Notes under the pieces: model-generated | What the model saw: the letters and a program-made list of their open reading frames with translations, nothing else | Database searches by the model: none | What the model was told of the DNA's origin: nothing | Part shown: positions 33,942 to 43,916 of the stretch, in pieces | Numbering within the stretch: the first letter of the stretch is position 1 | How the letters are laid out: the number at the start of each line of letters is the position of its first letter | Program-made: the position numbers and the translations under genes | Source: Terrimicrobiaceae bacterium | Lineage (GTDB): Bacteria; Verrucomicrobiota; Verrucomicrobiia; Chthoniobacterales; Terrimicrobiaceae | Length of the DNA stretch: 49,292 nucleotides | NCBI GenBank assembly: GCA_021463905.1 | Contig: JAJTZA010000068.1 | Coordinates: 1-49,292, forward strand | Reading direction: 5' to 3'

Positions 33942-33957
33942 AAACCAGTCAATACCA
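33942..33957 (-). promoter_or_regulatory. Island operator element, copy f
   Basis: On the minus strand TGGTATTGACTGGTTT, 10-bp period, ending 2 bp before ATG 33939. TTGACA lies 15 bp upstream of TATTGA, so the promoter match is approximate. Confidence 0.65.
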
Positions 33958-34052
33958 CTCGACGGAGGTTGTCAATCTGCTTGGATTTGTGGATTTATGC
34001 GGCCTGAGTGAGCCCGTTCGAAATGAATTACGCCTTGATTTCATTTCCTCAA

Positions 34053-34068
34053 TGGTATGCTGTGGTAT
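34053..34068 (+). promoter_or_regulatory. Island operator element, copy g
   Basis: TGGTATGCTGTGGTAT, two perfect hexamers 10 bp apart, 6 bp before ATG 34075. The ORF-track start at 34057 falls inside this element, which argues for the downstream ATG. Confidence 0.72.
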
Positions 34069-34074
34069 CTTTCT

Positions 34075-37000
34075 ATGAAATTCCCCAAGCTTCTGCTTAT
34101 GCTTCTTGCCATGAATGGCGCATCAGGTTCTTTCATCACAGTGGATTCCTCGGGGCGGAGCAGGGACGCTTACACGACAATTCAATCAGCCGTAGATGCG
34201 GCCCAGCCCGGTGATGTCGTGGAAGTTCGCGGAGGGGTCTACCACGAGCGGGTTCACATCAGTCGCGGAGGGGAGCCAGGACGTCCGATTGTCGTTCAAG
34301 CGGCACCCAATGAGCTGGTTTTAGTCAATGCCGGCCGAAAGCTGGTTCTGGATTTGCGTCCGGTTGAGGGTCTTCCCGAGGTGTATTCCGCCTCGGTGGA
34401 GGATGGCCAGATGGACGAGCGCACGGGTCTCTGGGAGACACCGACACGGCTGCGCATGGCGCATGTCCACTCACCCGGGCAAACTGCACAACGGCTTGGC
34501 TCCTGGTATTACGACGCAAAAAGCCGTCGGATTTTTCTTAGGAGCAGCGGACGGGGGCCGGCCAGCCAGATGGACTATTGGGTCGAGTCGTCGGACGCGC
34601 CTGCGATCAAAGTAACTGGCTCTTATGTGCATATCCGCAACATTCAAGCCGCTTTCGGGCAGCATGGATTTTTACTCGAAGGAAAAAACTGCTCTCACGT
34701 AACCATCGAGGGGTGCCGGGCTTTTGCCAATTCCTGGGCGGGCATCCAATTGACCGGAGACAACCATGTGATCCGCGACAACGAGACCTTTCAAAACAAC
34801 ACCTATGGCATTCAGTTGCGGTTTGGAGTCAGCAACAACAAAATCCTGCGTAATGTTTGCCTGTGGAACGGTCCCAACAATGGGGAACCGACAGGATCGT
34901 CCGTCCCCACCGACTTGGGCATTTACAGTCAGGGCGGGTTCAACCTTGTGGCGGAAAACATCGTTGAGGGATGGCACGAGGACGTTTACCGCTACAAGTC
35001 CGGCCACGGAGCCAACGAAACCAACGTTCTCCGCAATAACGTCATCAAAGGCCACCAGACACCCGGGATTATGGGAGTATACGACAACACCCTGCTGGTC
35101 AGCGGGTTGGGTATGCGCGCGGGAATGTATCGGAATGGAGGGGAACCGAGTCCGCTCCGGGATTGGACCATTGTGGATCCGACCGGTTTTCAACGCGCCA
35201 CCAATCTGATTGTCCCGCTCGTGCAGAAGGAGGATCCGCGCTTTGCCGATGTCGCCTACCGCGATTACCGTCTGCAGGCGGACAGCTCATACCTGGGAAT
35301 GGGAGCTTTTCCCGAACGCGGCACCGTCTTTTATGTGAATCCGGCCACGGGTTCGGACGAAAACGATGGCTTGAGCGAGTCGAGACCGCTGGCTTCGATG
35401 TCAACAGCGCTGAGCCGCATGCCCGCCGGAGGAACCCTCTATTTGAGGCCCGGCAATTACACGGAAGCTGTGGAAATTCGCAGCGGAGGATTGGCGGCGC
35501 GGAATCCGCTGCGCTTGCGCGCCCTGGGCCGACAGCCGGGAGTCAGGATGATCGGCGGACTGACGATCAAAGACGGCCAGTTCATCGAGGTGGATGGCTT
35601 GGAGTTTGTTTCTTCGTTGCAAGTGGATGGAGCAAGAGGAGTGGTGGTTAAGCATTGCGTGTTTGACGGACAAGGAGCGGGGGTGACGGGAACCCGGAGT
35701 CCAGAACTGCGTGTGGATCGCTGCACGTTTGTCAATAATGACACCGCACTCGAGCTGACGGCTGCGCCCCAAGCTGGCGTCACCCAATGTCTGTTCAAAA
35801 ATTGTCGCGTCGTCTATCAGTTGGACAGCGCGGATATTTTTCTTGGTTTCAATGCTTATTCGAGTTTCCACGGCAGGATCGGCGGAGAGGGTATCGGAAG
35901 CCTGGAAGCTTGGCAGACGCGCCTCTCTGGGGACGGACAAAGCCAACAGACGGATTTCTCGCTTTTACAGGATTTCCTCTTGCCTGCCGACAGCCCGCTG
36001 GCCGGGCGCGGCGCGGATTTTGGGCCATTGGGAGCGCGCATCGAGAGCGTGGTCTCACAATTGGAGATCACCAACCCGCGCATTGCCGGGATCAGCCCCC
36101 GGGGAGCCTCGTTGCTGTGGAATACGCCACGGATGGCCACGCTGGCAGAAATCACTCTCAAAAACGAGACCGGGAAAATCCTTAGAACATGGGAGCCATC
36201 GTTTTTTGTCCAGATCATGGGAAGCTCGTTTGATATCACGCAATTTTCACAGGCGTTCTACTCCTCGCAACGCCATGCCGTCATCGCGGATTTGCAGCCA
36301 GACACCGGCTATACCGTGTCGGTGGTGGCTCGGGATCTCCTGGGACAGCACGGCCAGCCGGTCGAGATCACTTTCAAAACTCCACGGGAATACCGCCAGC
36401 CGGTCGCTTGGTACGTCTCTCCGGAAGGAAACGATGCGGCGGACGGACGATCACCCTCGACCGCGTGGCGGTCATTGGCCCATGCCTGCGCGCAAGCCGG
36501 TCCGGGGGACGAGATTATCCTGCAACCAGGCCGGTATCGGGAAACGCTGCGTCCGAACGTTTCCGGAACCTCCGAGCGCAAGATCAGCATCCGCGCGGAG
36601 AAACCTCAGTCCGCCATCTTGGATCTGGCGGAAAACATCCCGGTCGGAGTGGAAATTCTGAACACCGATCACCTGGTCATCAGTGGTCTGCTTTTCCAGA
36701 ATGGTGCCTTTCCGCGTACAGCCTGCTTTTCGATCAACAACGCTCGCGACATCACCATCCGGGATTGCGCACTGGATTGGCCGCGCGCGAGCAATTTTGA
36801 AAAACTCAAACTTGGCTATAGCGGCTTGGTGGCCAATCGCGTTTCCGGACTGACCGTGGAAAACAATCTGTTTCTGTGCGCGAGTTGGGGAGTGGGTGTG
36901 GCCAACTCCTCCGATGTGTCCATCCGCCATAATACCTTCGTTGGCGAAGGAAACTATGGCGTCGTTATTGTTCCCGGAAGCCCGGAGGAAACATACACCA

Positions 37001-37326
37001 TCAAGGATAATGTATTCTATCGCGCGACCATGGGATACAAAAGCAACCCCTGCCTCTGGGTTTTCGCGCCAATGCCTCGGCTCGCTTCTGACCACAACCT
37101 GTTTTATATCCCCGAAGAGAGCAAGGGAACGATAGGAACTCTTCCCGGTCGCGAGCGCCTTTCCCCGCTGGTTGCCTGGGTGGAGGCCACCGGGCTGGAC
37201 AAAAACAGCGTTCAGGCCCGGCCGGAGTTTACCAATCCTGAAACGCTGGATTTTTCGCTCCAACCAGGCTCGCCGGGCCAGAGGGCCGCCAGTGATGGCC
37301 GCGATATGGGAAGAGTCTTTCCGTAA
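34075..37326 (+). CDS. Large exported multi-module beta-helix protein with fibronectin-III-like domain
   Basis: 1083 residues from ATG 34075 (MKFPKLLLMLLAMNGASGS, signal peptide). It contains three DUF1565-type beta-helix modules: residues about 20-400 (AYTTIQSAVDAAQPGDVVEV), 419-660 (FYVNPATGSDENDG, LYLRPGNYTEAVEI) and 778-1070 (WYVSPEGNDAADG, GDEIILQPGRYRETLRPN). An FnIII-like domain lies at about 664-775 (ASLLWNTPRMATLAEITLKN, LQPDTGYTVSVVARDLLG). Coils such as HVIRDNETFQNNTYGIQLRF are typical parallel beta-helix rungs. The role is probably polysaccharide binding or cleavage outside the cell; no catalytic residues can be assigned. It is monocistronic, convergent with the regulator gene. 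Confidence 0.8.
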   Translation: MKFPKLLLMLLAMNGASGSFITVDSSGRSRDAYTTIQSAVDAAQPGDVVEVRGGVYHERVHISRGGEPGRPIVVQAAPNELVLVNAGRKLVLDLRPVEGLPEVYSASVEDGQMDERTGLWETPTRLRMAHVHSPGQTAQRLGSWYYDAKSRRIFLRSSGRGPASQMDYWVESSDAPAIKVTGSYVHIRNIQAAFGQHGFLLEGKNCSHVTIEGCRAFANSWAGIQLTGDNHVIRDNETFQNNTYGIQLRFGVSNNKILRNVCLWNGPNNGEPTGSSVPTDLGIYSQGGFNLVAENIVEGWHEDVYRYKSGHGANETNVLRNNVIKGHQTPGIMGVYDNTLLVSGLGMRAGMYRNGGEPSPLRDWTIVDPTGFQRATNLIVPLVQKEDPRFADVAYRDYRLQADSSYLGMGAFPERGTVFYVNPATGSDENDGLSESRPLASMSTALSRMPAGGTLYLRPGNYTEAVEIRSGGLAARNPLRLRALGRQPGVRMIGGLTIKDGQFIEVDGLEFVSSLQVDGARGVVVKHCVFDGQGAGVTGTRSPELRVDRCTFVNNDTALELTAAPQAGVTQCLFKNCRVVYQLDSADIFLGFNAYSSFHGRIGGEGIGSLEAWQTRLSGDGQSQQTDFSLLQDFLLPADSPLAGRGADFGPLGARIESVVSQLEITNPRIAGISPRGASLLWNTPRMATLAEITLKNETGKILRTWEPSFFVQIMGSSFDITQFSQAFYSSQRHAVIADLQPDTGYTVSVVARDLLGQHGQPVEITFKTPREYRQPVAWYVSPEGNDAADGRSPSTAWRSLAHACAQAGPGDEIILQPGRYRETLRPNVSGTSERKISIRAEKPQSAILDLAENIPVGVEILNTDHLVISGLLFQNGAFPRTACFSINNARDITIRDCALDWPRASNFEKLKLGYSGLVANRVSGLTVENNLFLCASWGVGVANSSDVSIRHNTFVGEGNYGVVIVPGSPEETYTIKDNVFYRATMGYKSNPCLWVFAPMPRLASDHNLFYIPEESKGTIGTLPGRERLSPLVAWVEATGLDKNSVQARPEFTNPETLDFSLQPGSPGQRAASDGRDMGRVFP

Positions 37327-37383
37327 CGGGATATGGCTGATCGGGCAGCGAATCTTCGGTGGGGTGTTGACGGAGGCGCTCTT

Positions 37384-38526
37384 TCAAGCCTCTCGGCAGG
37401 ATGCTCCCATACGTACGGTATGAGGGAGAAGCTCCTGAATTGAGGAGAAAGCCTGTCGTTGGTGGTACTGACGCAGAAACTCGAGGCTGCGCAGCATGGC
37501 GGCGCGATCGGGGTAGCAGTGCGCGGTCCAACGCATGGCCATTTTATCCAGGGTGTACTGCTCGGTCACCAAAATCGCGGAGAGCTGGTCAGGGATCACA
37601 GTGGCAGAGGCCTGGATGGTTTTCTCGAAAGGCATGGAGAGAGCACTGCCCGCCACCACCACAGCACTGTAACGCCTCTTTTCCAAATAGGGTTTCAAGC
37701 CGCGCTCGATGCTCCCCGGCTCCAAGGACTCCGTGAGAAAAATATCCTCTTCATGGCGAGGGAAGCCGCTCTCCGTCAGAGCCTGGAGGAAACCGTCATA
37801 GGCAAGTCTCATGAAATGCGCGGAGGTTTGGCCGGAGACGTAACCAATACGCCGATGACCCAGCGCGATCAATTTTTGTGCGGCCTCATAGGTCTGCTGG
37901 AAATGATGAGGCGAGACGAAATTCAGCTTCGATCCGCTCAGATTCCGATTCACCACCACCACAGGCACCGGGAAGGTCTCCTTGTCCATGCTCAGCAACA
38001 TGTCCACCCAGCTCTGCTCAGGACGAATCACCAAAATACCGTCATACCCTGAAGGCGGACGCAAAAGCGTTTCGCGCAATTTTTGCGCGGTGGGTGTGTA
38101 TTTGTAATGGACAAACGCATGGGTTTTTTCCTCGGCTTCGTGGATCAAATCATAATGGTAGGGAGTGACCCGCCAGTGTTGCGGCGCAAATCGCTCCAAC
38201 GAGAGGTAGCGAAACTCTTGTCGCACGGGCGGCTCCAGGACAAAGTTTCCTCGTCCGTGGGTGGCGGAGAGATAGCGGCGTTCGATCAGCCGGGCAAAGG
38301 CGGCGCGAACCGTTCGACGACTCACGTTCAGAAATTCAGTCAGCTTTCGCTCCGACATCAATCGCTCACCCGCAGACAGGTGCCCGTTCTCAATCCACTG
38401 CTCGATTTGCACCGCAATCTGTTGGTAAAGAGGAGTCGGAGAATTTGCGTCCAATCCTTTCGCCAGAGATTGGAGCTGTGTGGTCACGGATTGATCTGGC
38501 TCCCGCAAAGGTCGTCTGCTCTTCAT
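37384..38526 (-). CDS. GntR-LacI type transcriptional regulator
   Basis: About 380 residues from MKSRRPLREPDQ; an upstream ATG at 38568 would add 14. Residues about 30-95 are a GntR winged helix (PLYQQIAVQIEQWIENGHLS, SERKLTEFLNVSRRTVRAAF). From about 120 onward there is a LacI-type periplasmic-binding-fold sensor (YDGILVIRPEQSWVDMLLSM, IALGHRRIGYVSGQTSAHFM). This AraR-like architecture represses sugar genes until a sugar ligand binds. It is the only sugar-type regulator in the window, sits at the edge of the island and has a weak copy of the island element upstream. It is the best local candidate for controlling the island. It would be expected to bind as a dimer, which fits a palindrome better than a direct repeat. 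Confidence 0.87.
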   Translation of the reverse strand: MKSRRPLREPDQSVTTQLQSLAKGLDANSPTPLYQQIAVQIEQWIENGHLSAGERLMSERKLTEFLNVSRRTVRAAFARLIERRYLSATHGRGNFVLEPPVRQEFRYLSLERFAPQHWRVTPYHYDLIHEAEEKTHAFVHYKYTPTAQKLRETLLRPPSGYDGILVIRPEQSWVDMLLSMDKETFPVPVVVVNRNLSGSKLNFVSPHHFQQTYEAAQKLIALGHRRIGYVSGQTSAHFMRLAYDGFLQALTESGFPRHEEDIFLTESLEPGSIERGLKPYLEKRRYSAVVVAGSALSMPFEKTIQASATVIPDQLSAILVTEQYTLDKMAMRWTAHCYPDRAAMLRSLEFLRQYHQRQAFSSIQELLPHTVRMGASCREA

Positions 38527-38543
38527 GTATGCACCGTCATGCG

Positions 38544-38606
38544 TTACAGAATCGTCCCGCGCCTGCAATCGCCAGCCGTCGGATCTATTTCTCGTTTTCT
38601 GCTCAT
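38544..38606 (-). CDS. Possible 20-codon leader ORF before the regulator
   Basis: MSRKREIDPTAGDCRRGTIL, with its ATG exactly 6 bp from the weak element h, the same spacing as at copies b, c, e and g. It is out of frame with the regulator and stops 17 bp before its MKSRR start. It could be a leader peptide or chance. Confidence 0.25.
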   Translation of the reverse strand: MSRKREIDPTAGDCRRGTIL

Positions 38607-38612
38607 AAGAAG

Positions 38613-38628
38613 AAACCTTTGGTAACCA
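38613..38628 (-). promoter_or_regulatory. Weak island operator element, copy h
   Basis: On the minus strand TGGTTACCAAAGGTTT, hexamers 10 bp apart with two or more mismatches, about 85 bp upstream of the GntR-LacI start. TTGAAC, 16 bp upstream of TTACCA, mimics the promoter overlap at the other copies. It would allow autoregulation. Confidence 0.4.
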
Positions 38629-38680
38629 GTTGAGGGGGCCAGTTCAAGCAAATGCTGGGGAGGAACGGCGATGCGGGTGC

Positions 38681-39667
38681 TCAGCGCGGGCCGAGGTGTT
38701 TGAACCATTCCGCAGTGGCTTGGGCGATGGAGTTTTGATCCCAGAGTGGGGCGTCCCGCCAGTCCTCGATGACCTCGATCATACGGGCCACGCCCGCTTC
38801 GAGGGGTACTTGAGGTTCCCAATCCAGAAGGCGTCGGATTTTTTGAGTGTCGGCAAATGTGCAATCGGGTTCGCCGGGTCTTCGGGGGATAAGGATGCGT
38901 TCCCCGCCAAGCAGTTCCACGAGGCGATTCACCGCGTAAGTATTTCCGGATCCGACGTTCAAGATTTCACCGGACACGTCGGATTGTGCCGCTGCGAGAA
39001 ACGCGGTGGCAACATCGCTAACAAATGTAAAGTCGCGGGTTTGGGTGCCATCTCCCACCACGGTGAACGGATGTCCCGCCAGCTTTTGTTTGAGAAAAAC
39101 TCCGAAGACTGCGCCATAAGCGCCCGTGGTGCGGCTGCGCGGCCCGTAGACGTTAAACAGCCGCAGCGACAGCACCGGGAGCTGATACACATGATGCCAG
39201 TGCAGGGCCATCTGCTCGCCAAGAAGCTTAGTCAGCGCGTACGGGTGCTCGGGGCGGCAGGGAGCATCCTCGGGCGTCGGGCAGGTGTCCGGAATCCCGT
39301 AGCATGTCGAGCTGGCCGTGTACACGAATTTCGATACGCCCAGAGCCCGCGCCAGCTCGAGAGCGCGAAACGTTCCCTCGACATTGACTTGAAAATAATC
39401 CTCCGGATTGACAATGGAAGGCACGAGATCTGCCCGTCCGGCAAGGTGAAAAAACCAGTCCGTGCCATGTGGGAAATCGCTGACCGACGTGTTTCGGATG
39501 TCTTTTGGGAGGAATTGAAACGCGGGATTCCTGAGAGCCTTTTCGAGGTTTTTTTCGCGTCCGGTGCTGAGGTCATCCACACCCACGACCTGGTGGCCCT
39601 GTTCGAGGAGAAGGTCCGTGAGGTGGCTTCCAATAAATCCGGCGGCGCCGGTAATGAGGCATCGCAT
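38681..39667 (-). CDS. NAD-dependent nucleotide-sugar epimerase/dehydratase (extended SDR)
   Basis: 328 residues. The Rossmann motif is TGAAGFIGSH at the N-terminus and the catalytic YxxxK is in HPYALTKLLGEQ, with TASSTCYG before it. LRLFNVYGPR and GDGTQTRDFTFVSDVA are classic extended-SDR signatures. Family members epimerise, dehydrate or decarboxylate UDP-, GDP- or ADP-sugars. The neighbours (gmhA-like, hldE-like) suggest a heptose or other LPS/glycan sugar, but the sequence looks closer to GalE/UDP-sugar enzymes than to HldD. It starts 2 bp after the hldE-like stop and is the last gene of the pyrG operon. Confidence 0.88.
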   Translation of the reverse strand: MRCLITGAAGFIGSHLTDLLLEQGHQVVGVDDLSTGREKNLEKALRNPAFQFLPKDIRNTSVSDFPHGTDWFFHLAGRADLVPSIVNPEDYFQVNVEGTFRALELARALGVSKFVYTASSTCYGIPDTCPTPEDAPCRPEHPYALTKLLGEQMALHWHHVYQLPVLSLRLFNVYGPRSRTTGAYGAVFGVFLKQKLAGHPFTVVGDGTQTRDFTFVSDVATAFLAAAQSDVSGEILNVGSGNTYAVNRLVELLGGERILIPRRPGEPDCTFADTQKIRRLLDWEPQVPLEAGVARMIEVIEDWRDAPLWDQNSIAQATAEWFKHLGPR

Positions 39668-39669
39668 GG

Positions 39670-41217
39670 CTAAAAGTTCAGCAGAGAGGCGGCGGATTTG
39701 AGCAGTGCCGCTCGTGAGATGGAGTGTTCATTTCCGACGATATTGACCGCCTGTGCGCCTGCGAGCTGGCCCAGGAATGTGGCCACATCGAGGGGAAGCC
39801 CGCGCGCTGCCGCCAGGCCTACCAGAGAAAAGAAGGCGTCTCCCGCACCCACCGTGTCGGTGACTTCGGTGGCCAACGGCGGAATCAACACCGGCGGACG
39901 CCCCCTGGCATGTCCGATCGTCAGAACGCTCCCGCGCGTGAGCCAGCCATATCGCGCGCCAAAGGATGTGGCCAGCCGCTCCAGCTCGACCTCTCCCTCC
40001 GGATTTCGCTGACCGCACGCGAGCATCATTTCCTGCAGGTCGAGCGAAAAGGCGTCCGCGCGCTGGTATTGGCGCGTAATGATATTGAACCCGTGGTTGT
40101 TGCTGTTGGTCTGGCAATTCAAGACGAGAAAGGGCGCCTCATTTTGAACCATCTCGCGCAGTTCCTTTTGCATCAGACCATGACCGAAATCCGCAAGCAA
40201 CACCACGTCGCAGGATTTCATTTCGGAACGGAGGGTTTCCAGAAGTCGCCGCCCCGTGTCCTTCGATGGAGGCGTGTTGTCCAAAAAATTGACCGAGAAG
40301 AGCTTGGAAAGCTCATTCTCATTATCGAGCGGCTCGACGTAGCGTTTTTTCACAACGGTGGTAAAATTCGGGTCGCGCGTGGTCGCGTCCTCCTCCGGGC
40401 TTATGGTGCCTGCCAGCAGCTCCTCCACCCACGGCTCGCCACCCAGCAGGCTGACAAACCGAACGTGATCGCAGAACTCCCTGACATGACGAAACACGGC
40501 CAGCGCACCTCCCAGGTGGGTGTCCTGACGAAGAAATTTCCCTGAGATGATGCGATTTTTCGAGGTGAGACCCTGGACCTTCAAATACGAGTATTGGTCA
40601 ATGATGGTATCGCCAACGACGAGCACACGCAGCCCGCGAAAGCTTTCGATCATCGTCTGGAAATCCTTTCCGGAGACCCGCGTGGCCAGGTCGCGGCAGA
40701 ACTCCCGCACAGGCTCGGCGAGATGGCTGAAATGACGGTTGAGCAGCCGCGTTGAGCTGAAGACCACCGAGCCGATGTAGCGGGTCTCTCCGCCATGCGC
40801 GGCCACCTCTTTCAGATCATCGTGGATATTGCCGGTCACATCGTTGTCCGGGTTTTCGTATTCCCGGCCCTTGCAATAGACAGCGGGCTTGACCAGACGG
40901 ATGGCCTCGACCGCCGCCGGAAAAGGAATCAACACGACATAGTCCACGCATTCAAGCGCCGCCAGGCTGTGTGCCCTCAGCTCATCGTTGAAGCAGGGCC
41001 GTCCCGGCCCTTTATTGACAAAGGCCTCGGCGGTCACCGTCACCACCAGCGCATCCCCGAGTGCCCGCGCCTCCTCGAGGTGGATGACATGACCAGGATG
41101 CACAAGATCGAATGTTCCATGACACTGCACCAGACGCTTTCCTTCAGCGCGCAATCTCTCGAAGCGCTCCGCCGCTTCCGCAACCCCGAGAATCTTGGAG
41201 TGTGTCGCCTGACTCAT
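39670..41217 (-). CDS. Fused nucleotidyltransferase-PfkB kinase, HldE-like with reversed domain order
   Basis: 515 residues. The N-terminal domain (about 25-165) is a cytidylyltransferase-like nucleotidyltransferase with GTFDLVHPGHVIHLEEA (HxGH motif PGH) and FSSTRLLNR. The C-terminal domain (about 195-515) is a PfkB sugar kinase with LVVGDTIIDQYSY and the anion-hole motif DTVGAGDAFF (catalytic Asp460). E. coli HldE has the kinase first and the transferase second, so this is a circularly swapped arrangement. It probably phosphorylates a sugar phosphate and activates it with ATP or CTP, as in ADP- or CDP-heptose formation. Its start overlaps the gmhA-like stop (ATGA). Confidence 0.85.
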   Translation of the reverse strand: MSQATHSKILGVAEAAERFERLRAEGKRLVQCHGTFDLVHPGHVIHLEEARALGDALVVTVTAEAFVNKGPGRPCFNDELRAHSLAALECVDYVVLIPFPAAVEAIRLVKPAVYCKGREYENPDNDVTGNIHDDLKEVAAHGGETRYIGSVVFSSTRLLNRHFSHLAEPVREFCRDLATRVSGKDFQTMIESFRGLRVLVVGDTIIDQYSYLKVQGLTSKNRIISGKFLRQDTHLGGALAVFRHVREFCDHVRFVSLLGGEPWVEELLAGTISPEEDATTRDPNFTTVVKKRYVEPLDNENELSKLFSVNFLDNTPPSKDTGRRLLETLRSEMKSCDVVLLADFGHGLMQKELREMVQNEAPFLVLNCQTNSNNHGFNIITRQYQRADAFSLDLQEMMLACGQRNPEGEVELERLATSFGARYGWLTRGSVLTIGHARGRPPVLIPPLATEVTDTVGAGDAFFSLVGLAAARGLPLDVATFLGQLAGAQAVNIVGNEHSISRAALLKSAASLLNF

Positions 41218-41792
41218 GGCTGTGGCATCCCTGCCAGTTTTCTGCTGACCGCATGCGCGAGCGCCATTTGACAGTCCTCGGCCACTTGCATGTCCCGGAC
41301 TGGAAAATGAATGGCATGATCGGCCAGCGCACGCGCCTGGCCGCCATCAAATCCCAGGATGGCCCATGAAGAAATCCCCAACGTGCGCGCCTCCTCCAAA
41401 GCCCGGAGAATATTTGGGGAGTTTCCGCTTCCGGACAGGACGATCAAAACATCCCCACTCTCTCCCAACACACGCAACTGACAGGCAAACACCTCGGCAT
41501 AAGCGACATCATTGGCCAGGCAGGTGAGCACTGAGGCATTGGCAGGCAGCGCGGAGGCCCTGAGACCACCACGCCCGTGCGCGTTGGCACCATAAATGAG
41601 ATCATTCGCCCAGTGGGCCGCGTTGGCTGCGCTCCCGCCATTGCCACACAGAAAGACCTGCCTCCGCAATGCGCGCGCCTCCTCCAGCGCATCCGCCAGA
41701 CCGTCAACCCGCGCCACATCCACCGCGCCAAGTGCCTCCGCCAGCGTCCGCTGGTAGCTTTCAAAGATTTCCTGCATGGGAGATGCTTTCAT
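41214..41792 (-). CDS. gmhA: SIS-domain sedoheptulose-7-phosphate isomerase-like protein
   Basis: 192 residues, or 187 from MQEIFES. The SIS fold has the phosphate-binding CGNGGSAANAAHWANDL at about 49-65 and LSGSGNSPNILRALE at about 119. GmhA converts sedoheptulose 7-phosphate to glycero-manno-heptose 7-phosphate, the first step towards ADP-heptose for LPS core. The position between pyrG and the hldE-like gene supports this. The substrate could be another ketose phosphate. Confidence 0.84.
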   Translation of the reverse strand: MKASPMQEIFESYQRTLAEALGAVDVARVDGLADALEEARALRRQVFLCGNGGSAANAAHWANDLIYGANAHGRGGLRASALPANASVLTCLANDVAYAEVFACQLRVLGESGDVLIVLSGSGNSPNILRALEEARTLGISSWAILGFDGGQARALADHAIHFPVRDMQVAEDCQMALAHAVSRKLAGMPQP

Positions 41793-41812
41793 AGAGAGTT
41801 CGCGGGGGCCGG

Positions 41813-43453
<1,641 letters not shown>

Positions 43454-43514
43454 TCAGAAATGCCCGCCCGAAACATTTCTTGGGAGACCCAGGGAAAAAT
43501 TTCAAGGAGTACAT

Positions 43515-43901
43515 GTGAAATATCTCATTGATACCAACGCGTGGATTGCCTTTTTGGAGGACTCCCCGATGTTGTCAAATCGAGCCGCTCTTCTTATGGA
43601 AAGCAATGAAAGCGTTTGCTACGCCAGCCTTGCCTCTGTTTGGGAAGCGGCGATCAAAATTGGTCTTGGCAAGTTGAAGCTCCCCTACTCCCTCGATCAT
43701 GAACTGCCGCGCATTTTTGAGGAAAGCGGATTTGAAATCCTCGTGTTCGATTGGCGCACCGTCACGTCCGTGCAGCACTTGGAGCGCATTCACGGCGACC
43801 CATTTGATCGCATCCAAGTCGTCCAAGCCCGGCAGCATGGCCTCGACATCATCAGCCGGGACGCCATCTTCGACCGCTATGGTCTGCTTCGGATTTGGTG
43901 A
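43515..43901 (+). CDS. VapC-family PIN-domain toxin, orphan, GTG start
   Basis: 128 residues from GTG 43515, chosen because AAGGAGT lies 5 bp upstream and the protein then starts VKYLIDTNAWIAFLEDS with the first PIN Asp. Further acidic ligands are in VWEAAIKIGLGKL, DPFDRIQVVQA and IISRDAIFDRY, so the nuclease site is complete. PIN toxins cleave tRNA or rRNA. No antitoxin gene is adjacent on either side, which is unusual for an intact toxin. It may be neutralised in trans or have become a free regulator. Confidence 0.83.
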   Translation: MKYLIDTNAWIAFLEDSPMLSNRAALLMESNESVCYASLASVWEAAIKIGLGKLKLPYSLDHELPRIFEESGFEILVFDWRTVTSVQHLERIHGDPFDRIQVVQARQHGLDIISRDAIFDRYGLLRIW

Positions 43902-43916
43902 CAGCCCGCCCGACGC

